A DNA stretch of 64,000 nt from Chrysogorgia sp. JL179-B06. Lineage: Eukaryota > Cnidaria > Anthozoa > Scleralcyonacea > Chrysogorgiidae. The notes beneath the pieces were generated by a model. That model ran no database searches. It worked only from the letters and a program-made list of their open reading frames with translations, and had not been told where the DNA came from. Where the stretch lies: assembly GCA_035772405.1 (NCBI GenBank), contig JAYKKM010000158.1:124001-188000 (forward strand), in the 5' to 3' direction. Below are positions 23,250-33,053 of the stretch, piece after piece (within the stretch, counting starts at the first letter, position 1; each line of letters opens with the position of its first letter). The position numbers and the translations under genes are program-made.

Positions 23250-23832
23250 AATAGGACTGGATCGAGGTTTCTATTGTACCTGATGCTTGCATATTTGCAT
23301 AATGTAACAATTTACATTATCGAGAGATCATTAGAAGCTCCGAGTTTGCAAGCAATTAATCAAACTGTGCGATCGCAAAATGGGTTTAGTGTCTGGCCAA
23401 TATACGGTTTCTTCGTTAACATTAAATGCATAAAATCTTGAACCTAATTTAACGTCTCATATTAGGCTTCTCTCACTGGATAACTAGAGCCAACGGCGGC
23501 CATTCAGGGACGAATGTCGCAGAGAATGTGTAGGTAGGCCATGAATAGTTTTACCCAGTAATTTGAAAAATGTCTTCTGGTCCTCTTTATAGTAACATTA
23601 TTTATTTTGTCGATGTTACCATAACGAGCACATAACCCAGCAAAAAGCCTCATAGGATCCTCAGTTGGTCCCTTAGTAATGGCGGACTTCCGGCTTCATT
23701 TTCTGAACAATAGTTGCTCGATCCGTCTTCTTTCGAAATCAGTGATGATCTCTCGTTAATTTACATTATGCAAATATGCAAGCTTCAAAATCAGCTCATC
23801 AGATACAATAGAAAGCTCAATCCAGTCCTATT
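23250..23832. mobile_element. MITE, TIR AATAGGACTGGAT
   Basis: The left end AATAGGACTGGATCGAG and the inverted right end AATAGGACTGGATTGAG match. Pairing continues in the subterminal region (TTTCTATTGTA, then GCTTGCATATTTGCATAATG). The centre (about 23340-23740) is shared, inverted, with 27240-27640. There is no coding capacity. Confidence 0.75.
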
Positions 23833-23939
23833 ATTGTTATATATTCCAACACTTAGAACCTGTAATTTAATCGAGTGAAATGCCAAATACTACTTGTCAT
23901 CCCATTTGTCCCCTCAGGGGGTCAACACCGTTCTCCACT

Positions 23940-24290
23940 GTCTTCTCGACACCGTTCTCCACTGTCTTCTATCACCAACTCTACTCAGATCCACCACTTT
24001 ACCATCATCTGGAACACAATCCATCGCTTTCTCAGTCGCCCTCTCTTCCTTGTTCCCGTCTCCCTGTGTTCCACTGACCATCTAACAAACTTGTCCTCTT
24101 CTTTTCTCTTCACGTGTCCGTACCACCTCATTCTGCTTTCTCTTATCTTCTCTCTCAGTTCCGTCACCTTCACTTCCTGTCTTGTCTTCATTTCTTATTC
24201 TCTCCCCTCTTGTCACTTCTCTAATCGCTCGCAGTCATCTCATCTCCGCTACTTCCAGCTTCTTCACACCAAAACACGCTTCTCTGAAGG
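23940..24290 (-). pseudogene. LINE reverse transcriptase C-terminal fragment
   Basis: The minus strand reads KKLEVAEMR, stop, LRAIREVTRGERIRNED, then EKIRESRMRWYGHVKRKEED and RKRGRLRKRW. This is the C-terminal tail of many LINE RT proteins (AEM-LR-..-RIRNE, S-LRWYGHV-R, -GRP-KRW). One Trp position is a stop and frame changes are present. The 5' part is absent. A direct repeat of ~24 bp (ACCGTTCTCCACTGTCTTCT) lies near 23928-23970. Confidence 0.75.
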
Positions 24291-24785
24291 GTTGGGTAGC
24301 AAAATTGTCATGACTATTTACTTAAAAAAATTAAGACCATCATTTAGAATTGGAATCTCGGCATCAGTTCTCCTTAGTCATCATTGCACATTAGCTTTTA
24401 TTATTGTATTCCTCTCATTGTTTTCCTTGGACTCCTGCTCTGTATAGGGAGATAATAATCTGAAAGTTACAGTAGGATCTGTCTGTATATCTATTTGGGT
24501 TTATTATTAAAACTTTTCTCAACGATATACTGGGAATTGGGTTTTATCTAACTTTTTTTCTGCTTGGGTTGGGTAATAGATTTCTTTACCCATAAATGGT
24601 TGGGACGGTTAAATTTCTGATCTTAAGTGATCAGACTAAGTGATTACAAAAACGTGTGATGACATCATCCACAAAGAAGAAAAAGGAAACCTATTTATAT
24701 TACAGATGTTAATTAATTACTTGTGGTGAAACAAAGACAGAAAAAACATGAGGAAACTGTTTATATAACTGTTTATAAACTGTTT
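24291..24785. other. Intergenic DNA, no gene seen
   Basis: AT-rich, with no recognised repeat except ACTGTTTATA words near 24757-24790 that may belong to the end of the following element. Confidence 0.5.
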
Positions 24786-24906
24786 ATATATATTAACTCC
24801 AGGAGTAGGGTTACCCTAGCGCCAAGGTGAAAAGATAGCTTGCGTTTATAAGGAAATGATCGGGCTAGGTAACCCTAGCGTGTACGCGGGAAATTCGAGT
24901 GTAAAC

Positions 24907-25098
24907 ATGGCGGAAAGAAAGAAAATTATTGCTGTATTATCGATTTTAATCTCTCTACTACCCGTGCTTACTTCTCTTCAGTTAGATGGTTTTCTTTGTT
25001 ATTCAATCATGTCAATAACTGTTAAACAACTAACACTCCTTCATGCGGCTCTACATTCCAACTCTGCCCTACCTCGACGACTTCGTCGAAGTAATTGA
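24907..25098 (+). CDS. Short open frame, possible transposase N-terminal remnant
   Basis: ATG at 24907 opens a 63-residue frame, MAERKKIIAVLSILISLLPV, ending with the basic LPRRLRRSN. It has a basic start, a hydrophobic helix and an Arg-rich end. A basic helix followed by an Arg run is common at the start of Harbinger-type nucleases, and its position inside a candidate DNA transposon fits, but the similarity is weak. The frame has good codon context at its ATG and no splice sites that I can support. Confidence 0.25.
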   Translation: MAERKKIIAVLSILISLLPVLTSLQLDGFLCYSIMSITVKQLTLLHAALHSNSALPRRLRRSN

Positions 25099-25299
25099 CA
25101 TACACGCGAGACTTGCGAGTGCATCAAGAGGCCTGATACCCCGAGTTGTCCCTATCGATTGTGTTGATAAGGCAAAAACATATCCCTAGTGCTAGGGTTT
25201 CCCTAGCTAAGTGATAGGGTGACCCTAGCAGTAGGGTAACCCTAGTTTGCTTATAAACGCAACATAGAAAAATAACTACACTAGGGTCACCCGGGAACT

Positions 25300-25677
25300 A
25301 GGGTAACCTTATTCCTAGGGTAACCCTATTCAGGGTAACCCTATTCCTAGGGTAACCCTATTCCTAAGGTAACCCTATTCAGGGTAACCCTATTCCTAGG
25401 GTAACCCTATTCCTAAGGTAACCCTATTCAGGGTAACCCTATTCCTAGGGTAACCCTATTCCTAAGGTAACCCTATTCCTAGGGTAACCCTATTCCTAAG
25501 GTAACCCTATTCAGGGTAACCCTATTCCTAGGGTAACCCTATTCCTAAGGTAACCCTATTCAGGGTAACCCTATTCCTAGGGTAACCCTATTCCTAAGGT
25601 AACCCTATTCAGGGTAACCCTATTCCTAGGGTAACCCTATTCCTAGGGTAACCCTATTCCTAGGGTAACCCTATTCC
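25300..25677. repeat. Telomere-like head-to-head array, left part
   Basis: Units of 17 bp (CCTAGGGTAACCCTATT and the variant CCTAAGGTAACCCTATT) and 15 bp (CAGGGTAACCCTATT) follow a 17-17-15 order, giving a 49 bp higher-order repeat repeated about seven times. Confidence 0.95.
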
Positions 25678-25679
25678 TA

Positions 25680-25917
25680 CAATCGCGTGCAAAAATAATG
25701 AGACTGTTCACATTTTGGTGATTTTTTTTCACGTGTATGCCCCCCTCCCCCACTAACAATGTTGAAAACATATTATTTGATAACCCCTTGCCTCAAAATC
25801 GTTTTAACAACATTGCACGGCGGGGGGGGAGGGGGGGGGGGGGGCGGCAAGAACCACTTGTTATAGGTGGGAGGGGCCCAATAAACTGCTTGTCTCAATA
25901 ATTTTTGCACGTGATTG
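25680..25917. mobile_element. Tc1/mariner-type MITE inserted in the array
   Basis: The left end CAATCGCGTGCAAAAATA and the inverted right end CAATCACGTGCAAAAATT match, both leading into GAGAC. TA dinucleotides flank both ends (25678-25679 and 25918-25919). The ends look like Tc1-type termini. The 238 bp interior holds a G run near 25820-25845 and no frame. Confidence 0.8.
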
Positions 25918-25919
25918 TA

Positions 25920-26795
25920 GGGTCCTAGGGTAACCCTATTCCGAGGGCAACCCTATTCCTAGGGTCACCCTATTCCTAGGGTAACCCTATTCCTAGGGTA
26001 ACCCTATTCCTAGGGTAACCCTATTCCTAGGGTAACCCTATTCCTAGGGTAACCCTATTCCTAGGGTAACCCTATTCCTAGGGTAACCCTATTCCTAGGG
26101 TAACCCTATTCCTAAGGTAACCCTATTCCTAAGGTAACCCTATTCCTAAGGTAACCCTATTCCTAGGGTAACCCTACTCCTAAGGTAACCCTATTCCTAG
26201 GGTAACCCTATTCCTAGGGTAACCCTATTCCTAAGGTAACCCTATTCCTAAGGTAACCCTATTCCTAAGGTAACCCTATTCCTAAGGTAACCCTATTCCT
26301 AAGGTAACCCTATTCCTAGGGTAACCCTATTCCTAGGGTAACCCTATTCCTAGGGTACCCCTATTCCTAAGGTATCCCTACTCCTAGGGTAACCCTATTC
26401 CTAGGGTAACCCTATTCCTAAGGTAACCCTATTCCTAAGGTAACCCTATTCCTAAGGTAACCCTATTCCTAGGGTAACCCTATTCCTAAGGTAACCCTAT
26501 TCCTAAGGTAACCCTATTCCTAAGGTAACCCTATTCCTAAGGTAACCCTATTCCTAAGGTAACCCTATTCCTAAGGTAACCCTATTCCTAAGGTAACCCT
26601 ATTCCTAGGATAACCCTATTCCTAGGGTAACCCTATTCCTAGGGTAACCCTATTCCTAGGGTAACCCTATTCCTAAGGTAACCCTATTCCTAGGGTAACC
26701 CTATTCCTAGGGTAACCCTATTCCTAAGGTAACCTTATTCCTAGGGTAACCCTATTCCTAGGGTAACCCTATTCCTAGGGTAACCCTAACGCCTT
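25920..26795. repeat. Telomere-like head-to-head array, right part
   Basis: About fifty units of 17 bp, mostly CCTAGGGTAACCCTATT or CCTAAGGTAACCCTATT. The 15 bp variant of the left part is absent. The G and A variants cluster in runs, which suggests local duplication. Confidence 0.95.
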
Positions 26796-26815
26796 ATAAA
26801 CAGGCCCTAAGTGAT

Positions 26816-27239
26816 AAGTGTAATATTGTAATATGTTTTTTTTAACTGAACACTTTAACTAAGTAGTTGATATTTAACTCAAATTATTCTAGGCCAATCA
26901 ACACAACCAATTGAAAAGTACGTGCGCAACCACAGACACTGCTTCGAGCAGGCTAGCTGATGAATTTGCCAAACTTCAAAAGGTAAAGCTTATCGAATAC
27001 ATTGATTAATTGTGTGTGGGTGTTCCGACGTATTTCGGATTTGCAGACCTTATATCTGTTGCTAAGGAAGCTTAGAATTAACAAAAATTGCCATAGAATT
27101 TCACAGATTTAAGAATCCATCAAGACGGTGTGTATTTTAAATAACTTTATTGGGAAAATTAAATAAAACTACATACAAGTATATAACCCAAACGGGAAAG
27201 GTGCGAACGGGTCTTAATAGCCCATGCGAGGCACCCCCA
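26816..27239. other. Intergenic DNA, no gene seen
   Basis: AT-rich. The stretch 26940-26990 reads on the plus strand as TRLADEFAKLQK, which could be a short exon fragment, but no splice context supports it. Confidence 0.4.
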
Positions 27240-27640
27240 CTGATCTCTAAATAAAGACTGGATCGAGCAACTATTGTTCAGAAAATGAAGCCGGAAGTCC
27301 TCCATTACTAAGGGACCAACTGAGGATCCTATGAGGTTTTTTGATGGTTTATGTGCTCTTACCATCGACAAAATAAAATAATATTACTATAAAGAGGACC
27401 AGAAAACATTTTTCAAATTACTGGGTAAAACGATTCATGGCCTACCTACAGATTTACTGCGACTTTGGTCCCTTAGTAATGGCCGCCGTTGGCTCTAATT
27501 ATCCAGTGAGAGAAGCCTGATATGAGACGTCAAATTAGGTTGACGATTTTATGCATTTCACGTTAACAAAGAAACTATATTGGCCAGACACTAAACCTAT
27601 TTTGCGAGCGTCACAGTTTGATTTACTTGCTCTTTCTTTT
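27240..27640. repeat. Inverted partner of 23340-23740
   Basis: Words such as GGACCAACTGAGGATCCTAT, TTTTTCAAATTACTGGGTAA and GCCAGACACTAAACC match the MITE interior at 23340-23740 in reverse orientation over ~400 bp with few changes. The terminal inverted repeats of that MITE are not seen here beyond GACTGGATCGAGCAA. Confidence 0.8.
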
Positions 27641-28662
27641 TAAGGGATTGATGAACAATGCTTGTAATAAAACTAAGGTCAGCGGGTTTTAGATTCTTGT
27701 TAGTTACTATACACAATAATCCAATAAAATAATTTACTTCCCTCGGACTTCACCAAAAAAACATCAAAATATGGATAGCTGATCATGAAGGTTTGCCGTT
27801 ACTTTCGCGACGGAGAACTTTGTAATAGTAGGACATCCTCGTTCAGTAAGAAAGTGTCTTGCCACCAAAATGGCAAGACATGAAGAAAATCTAAGAGAAA
27901 TTAATTCTCACTTCAAGGAAATCTAACGACGTTTATGTGAAACTAAAGGAGTTATTGCAGGCTGTTGCACTTTATTTGCCTTTGCTCAAACGTTAGATCT
28001 CGTACGCGCTTTCGATAGTGTATTAAACCTTTTGGAGTATTCGATTTGTATTTTTCTTCATATATATACTTCTTCATATATATACTTCCCGTTGTAGGAC
28101 AGGAGTTGTTCGTGGTTGTTTATTGATAACATACAGTTAGCACCATCGACCCATGCGTTAGTATCCATGGTGCGCACGTTCGCGAAGCAATCGGAAAGGG
28201 TAAGAAACCGTTATTGTAATCATTCACCACAAACTGATAAATGTTGACTTTTTCTGAAATATTTGTTTGCTGCTTTCAAGAGAAACTCCGATATACATCT
28301 TAAACCGAAACTCATATATGCATTTTTAACTGATAAACCGTCGTCTTCTTCCGTTGCTCCGCAAAAAACTCGAAGACAGCGGCAAGGTTTTTGACCTCCA
28401 GAATAGTGGGGAATTGAGCAGTTGTAACGTAGAGGCCACAGGAATGTATGCCCCGATGTTTACGTTTATGCAAAACATCTGTTATAGCAAGCACTTAGAT
28501 TTTGCTCCCGTTTCAAGAACTTTAAGAAAGCTCTCTAAACACACTTCGATTATACCTGGTATAATGCTGTTTATAAAATAAATATCCACGTCCAGAAAGT
28601 ATTCTGTAACGACTCCCAAAAGTGCGAGGGAGTCCACCGAATCATTAATTCGACCAGACTAC
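27641..28662 (+). other. Upstream region of the unknown gene, with possible short exons
   Basis: There is no repeat. ATG at 28168 starts MVRTFAKQSER and is followed by a good donor (AAAGGGTAAGA) near 28199. Near 28328-28387 a plus-strand stretch reads KPSSSSVAPQKTRRQRQ before a weak GTTTTT donor, giving a Ser-rich and basic segment that looks like a nuclear localisation signal. These could be 5' exons of the gene at 29.6-30.7 kb; I cannot confirm the join. GC content rises here. Confidence 0.3.
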
Positions 28663-28786
28663 TATGGGGCGCCATATGTAAATTTATTATTTAGCACAAT
28701 AATTGCCATATTTTCCATTATTTATAAATAATGGCAAATATGGCAATTATTGTGTTAAATAATTAATTTACATATGGCGCCCCATA
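28663..28786. mobile_element. 124 bp palindromic MITE with 6 bp target duplication
   Basis: TATGGGGCGCCATATGTAAA at the left is the exact inverse of the right end, and the two halves pair almost throughout around the centre TTATTTATAAATAA. GACTAC stands directly outside on both sides (28657-28662 and 28787-28792), a 6 bp target duplication. There is no coding capacity. Confidence 0.9.
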
Positions 28787-29576
28787 GACTACCACTCCTA
28801 CTTGAGTCATGTTTGAGTCATGTGATCTAACCATTTATGGACAGAATCGTGTGCAGTCGGATACGCTCGCTTCAACTTCGCCAAATCAAACTTTCCCACA
28901 GGCTTTTCCCCACGAAAGGTCGCATTCTGCCTCTGACATCCATAGCCTCTCCTGATTTGAAATCAGGTAGCTGCAAAAATGGCTGGTTGCTCTTGTCTTT
29001 CGGATTTCCCTCAGCTCTTCAAAATTGTCCTATAATGAAATATTTTTGAATTCATAAAAAATGAAGTGCATGCATTAATATGCATTAATATGCATTTATA
29101 CCCTTTGTGGTCATTGCAGTACCACTCATTAACTACATCTTAAGTTGCCTATGTTTATAATTATTCACTGGCTGATAGTTTAACCAAACAGAACATGAAA
29201 GCTCTTTCAAAATCATCTATGCATCTAGCCATTTACTGCCACAAATTCAAATTGTATTCACAACCCCAGCGACTTGTTTTAGAAAAGTTTTACAGTGTAT
29301 TTTTAATTCTTATCTCGGCAGTACTCTTGGCTGGCGCGTCTTGTCTGTGCACGTGGTAAATCCGGTTCAAAACGTTGCAGAAACAATTATTTCTCGGGTA
29401 TGTTGTGCGATGAATTTAGTGATGGAGTGTACGTCTGTGAATATTCGTGAATTTACCAGTATAAATGCTGCTAGAAGTTGGTACAACTGTGGTTGGTATC
29501 AGCATTGCTGCCTGCACTGTTGCTTTTAAAGAAATACTTAATATTTAATTAATATTATGTTTGAACTTGTTTTTAG

Positions 29577-30659
29577 GCCAAGAATGTACTCCTAACCCAA
29601 CACAAGGTACGTTAATATATTGTATTGTTATTCCGTCTATTTATTTATTTGTCGATCCATCTGTTTGTTTATATATTGCAGGCCGAGACAGATACATTTT
29701 TTGTTCCTGGGACAGCTACAAAGTTTGTAAGTTGGTTGCAAATGGAAGGTGAAAGCCGAACTCTAGGAGATCAAATTGAAACATTCAAAAGAAAAGAATC
29801 GGTTCATCTGCGGCAAATTATGACGGTGAGAGTGAGATCCGATCCGATGCTTATACGCAAGCAATAGTGTTATGTGTGATGGGTGGTCTTACTCCGTACC
29901 AACTGTCGGATTGGTACTTTCTTGTAAAGGAGTGGCTAGCTTGGACCTTTTTAAAGCAGGAAGAAAAAGATGGAAAAATAACATCAGTGTCTCCTTTTTC
30001 GCTTGAAGTGGTCCGGACTTTCTTACCAGTGATAATGTTATCCTTATGAACACGGTAAAGCCCCGAGAATTATCGTAATTAGAAAATCATAGTAATCGAG
30101 CCATATGCCATTTGCATCGTTTGCAGTGATAACGCAATGTGCAGCCCAAAAAGCGTGCAGCCCATTAAAAGCCACCTTGAAACTGTGCGGCATTTTCAGA
30201 GTAAATTGTGGGGGGAAAGGACCCCAAATTAAAATCAATTTTTAAGAGATTAATTGACATACAACTGAAAAAACATGAACATCAAAGAAAGGTGCATATT
30301 TTAGAGAATTTTGTGCGATATTTGCCTGATAATGAGATTTTTGCCATCAAATACTCTTTTTGCGAAAAAAAGTGCCCTTTCTTAACTAATAAGAGCTTTT
30401 TTACAATGCCTTGACCGTTCCTCTGCTCAGAGTGGCAATTGCGTGCATGTTTTGCCGTTAACGTAATAAGGAAGTCCTTTTCAACAGCAATGTATAACTG
30501 CAATGTGGCGCTCCGTTAGAAGACCAGTGCAGCAGCTTCAGTCGTTGACTTCTAATTTATTTATTTTTTTTCAGCTGAGTTTTATCAAAGCATGTAATGC
30601 AGAAGGTGAAGGTGTTGTTCGCGGACGAGCATTTGAAAAGCTCGTAGCCTGGGCACTCG
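29577..30659 (+). CDS. Multi-exon gene of unknown function (partial)
   Basis: Three exons have good splice sites. 29577-29606 (AKNVLLTQHK) runs from TTTTTAG to GTACGT. 29682-30054 runs from ATTGCAG to GTAAAG and reads AETDTFFVPGTATKFVSWLQ, then ESVHLRQ, then after a one-base frame break DGESEIRSDAYTQAIVLCVM, GLTPYQLSDWYFLVKEWLAW and, after a possible second shift, DFLTSDNVILMNT. 30575-30659 runs from TTTTCAG to GTAGG and reads LSFIKACNAEGEGVVRGRAF and EKLVAWALG. Composition is that of real protein. I do not recognise the family. A hydrophobic stretch near 29466 (EVGTTVVGISIAACTVAF) may be an earlier exon. The frame breaks mean it is either a decaying gene or has sequence errors. The 3' end is not found before the next LINE. 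Confidence 0.5.
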
Positions 30660-31440
30660 GTAGGTAAACTGTAGCCTGCGTAGCCGGCATAGTATATGAT
30701 CGGGCGCCATATAGGACGCGTGTGGGAAAGGAGGCTTGGGACGAGGGGAGAGGCCAGGAAAAAGGGGAGGGGCCAACTTGAAATACTGCCTGCACTAAAA
30801 CCATAGTTTTTTTGAAATACCAGTCCACCAGTGGACTGGAAATACTGATTGGCTGAGACTAATTAACTGTCACTCAAAATACGAATCTTCAACAGTGAAT
30901 ATCCGGAACTTTAAAATATTGAAAATTGAACTGAACGTTCTTGCTGTTTTGCGTAGCATTTTATTGAAAGAAGAGTGGAATACCGTTAAAATGTTTGTTG
31001 AACATTCGTTCCTGTGTTTGGACATAAAGATTCCTGCAATCAAAACAAGCTAAACATTCGTTCAGTTTAATATATCCCGACGACTATATGAAGGACTATG
31101 AAGTCGCAATTGACGCAACATATGTTTTCAAGGACGATTTATTCAAGAATAGTAATACGCGGCATCGAAAGGTAAACTATAACTTAATAGAAAGCCAAGA
31201 GAATTCTACACAAGATGCGCACAATACGTACCTATGGAAAAGTCACGGGTAAATCGAAATATTTGGACAAGTATCGTATTTATAATATGACGGATTGACG
31301 CAATATAAATTTCTGAATATATACAATGCAAATTCGTTCATAACTTTTTAAATGCTCAACGGAAAAACTTGGTTTATTTCAAAAATATATCGCTTGTTTC
31401 GCTTTGAGTATATTTTCAATTTTTTATAAGCTTATAAATT
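30660..31440. other. Intergenic DNA or intron
   Basis: 30672-30700 contains TAGCCTGCGTAGCCGGC, a word I associate with anthozoan repeats. The rest is AT-rich with no recognised gene. Confidence 0.4.
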
Positions 31441-31444
31441 TGAT

Positions 31445-32506
31445 AAATATACTATAATAATAATAATAATATAATAATAATACATTACATTTCTATAGCG
31501 CATGTTGCATGTGAATATGTTCACATGCGCTCAACTATAATTACACTTAATTTACAATGGCTAAATTTTTTGAATAAAAAGATAAGATATATACAATAAA
31601 ATAACAGTATATTATTACAATAAATACTATAAAATAATGTTGTTAATAAAATGCAATTTTAAATAAATAAGTTTTCAAGTGTTTTTTAAAAGCTACCAAA
31701 TTCTTAATGTCCCTTAATTGTTTTGGCAAAGCGTTCCATAAGCTTGGTGCTGCAACACAGAACGAACGATCACCCATGGTAGAAAAAGACTTAAAACGAG
31801 GTTTTACAAGTAACAGTTCATCATTTGACCTTAGAGAATATCTTGAATGGCTATTTCGTTTCACCAGATCTTGTAGATAGGAAGGAGCAATACCATGAAT
31901 GGACTTGAAAACAATAATAATAACCTTGAATTGGATTCTGTACTTGACTGGCAACCAGTGCCAATTGAATAAAATAGGAGTAATGGAACAAAACCGTGGT
32001 TGGCCTGTGATAAGCCTCGCTGCAGCATTTTGCACTCGTTGGAGCTTATTTAATAGACAAGTAGGCATTCCATATAAGAGACTGTTACAATAGTCTATTC
32101 GACTAGAGACAAGAGCATGAACTAACATTTCTGTTATCGATTTTGTTAAATATTTCCTAATTCGTCGAATATTATGAAGATAATAAAATGCTGAACTACA
32201 TATCTTGGACACGTGATGCCTCATATTCAGGTTACTGTCAAACCAAGTACCAAGATTTCTAACGTGGTCAGATGGTTCAATTTCAGCAGATCCAACACAG
32301 ATATGTTGGATATTTACTTTAGCCAGCTGTTGGTTGGTACCAATAATCATGAACTCTGTCTTACTGTCATTGAGCATCAACTTGTCTGACTTCATCCATT
32401 TCTTGATGTCTTCAATACAAGCTTCAATGGATGATATTGCGGCATTCTGGTCGATGCAGTCACACATATTCGCTTGTAATTTGTAAAATACTGACCCTAC
32501 AAACAT
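31445..32506 (-). pseudogene. 5'-truncated L2/CR1-type LINE, RT C-terminal part and 3' end
   Basis: The minus-strand frame from 32506 to 31643 encodes 287 residues of the region after the RT catalytic core: IEACIEDIKKWMKSDKLMLN, SKTEFMIIGT, LGTWFDSNLNMRHHVSKIC, a YLHNIRRIRKYL helix, SRIDYCNSLLYGMP, LQRVQNAAARLI, LHWLPVKYRI-like NWHWLPVKYRI, and SLWNALPKQLRD. This is the typical C-terminal region of CR1/L2/Rex LINEs. The frame is open throughout, but the endonuclease and the RT catalytic motifs are absent, as expected from 5' truncation. Downstream a hairpin (CGCATGTGAACATATTCACATGC-like, 31500-31530) and GCGCTATAGAAATGTAATG lead into an ATT repeat tail at 31452-31480, the L2-type 3' end. It is not autonomous. 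Confidence 0.9.
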
Positions 32507-33053
32507 GGTTCAAACATTATTGGATTACACTCATTATGAGGTTTTCGAATATATAAATTGTTTTTTTGGTTTGAATAGGTTTTGAACAAATTATACAATG
32601 ATTTTTACTGGAAGCGCATGTGACACATGTGCTTCATCCGGCCAGACAATATATTAGGTCAATAAAGGAATGAAAACATACTCAAAGACAAAGTTATATA
32701 TTTTTGAAATGCGCGTAAGCTCCGCTATTTAATGATATTTGAACCAAGGTTTTACGTATAGTGTTTCAAAAGTTATGGCTGAATCTGGGTGACTCATTGT
32801 CTGTGATGTGTCATATATAAATGATGGATAAAAGCACCAAATTTGTCATGGTGTTCGTTAGAGTATTACAATTAATTTGAGCCTGGGAGCCCTTTCGAAA
32901 TTTTACAAGTATTCACAGGAAACACTAACATCGAAGATGGCGGCATTTTCACTAAAATTTGCGTTTCTCGAGCTCTAGTTGTAATGACAACGTCAAATGA
33001 AGAGTTTTCTGGGTCATTGAATCTGATTTATCCACACATATATTTATCATTAT
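32507..33053. other. Intergenic DNA, no gene seen
   Basis: AT-rich sequence with no recognised repeat or exon. Confidence 0.5.

Larger units (their letters stand above)
24757..26815. mobile_element. Probable DNA transposon with expanded AGGGTTACCCT subterminal repeats
   Basis: The inverted right end reads GGGCCTGTTTATAAGGCG, then TAGGGTTACCCTAGG. The left end has ACTGTTTATA followed at 24804 by AGTAGGGTTACCCTAG. Diverged copies of the TAGGGT-ACCCTA motif are scattered at 24804-25300 and then become a regular array. This matches DNA elements whose subterminal motif has been amplified. Ends and target duplication are not certain, so the element call is inference. Confidence 0.45.

Noticed and set aside
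25300..26795. True telomeric repeat or an internal telomere fusion
   Set aside because: The motif alternates direction within each 17 bp unit and lies between transposon-like flanks, unlike TTAGGG arrays.
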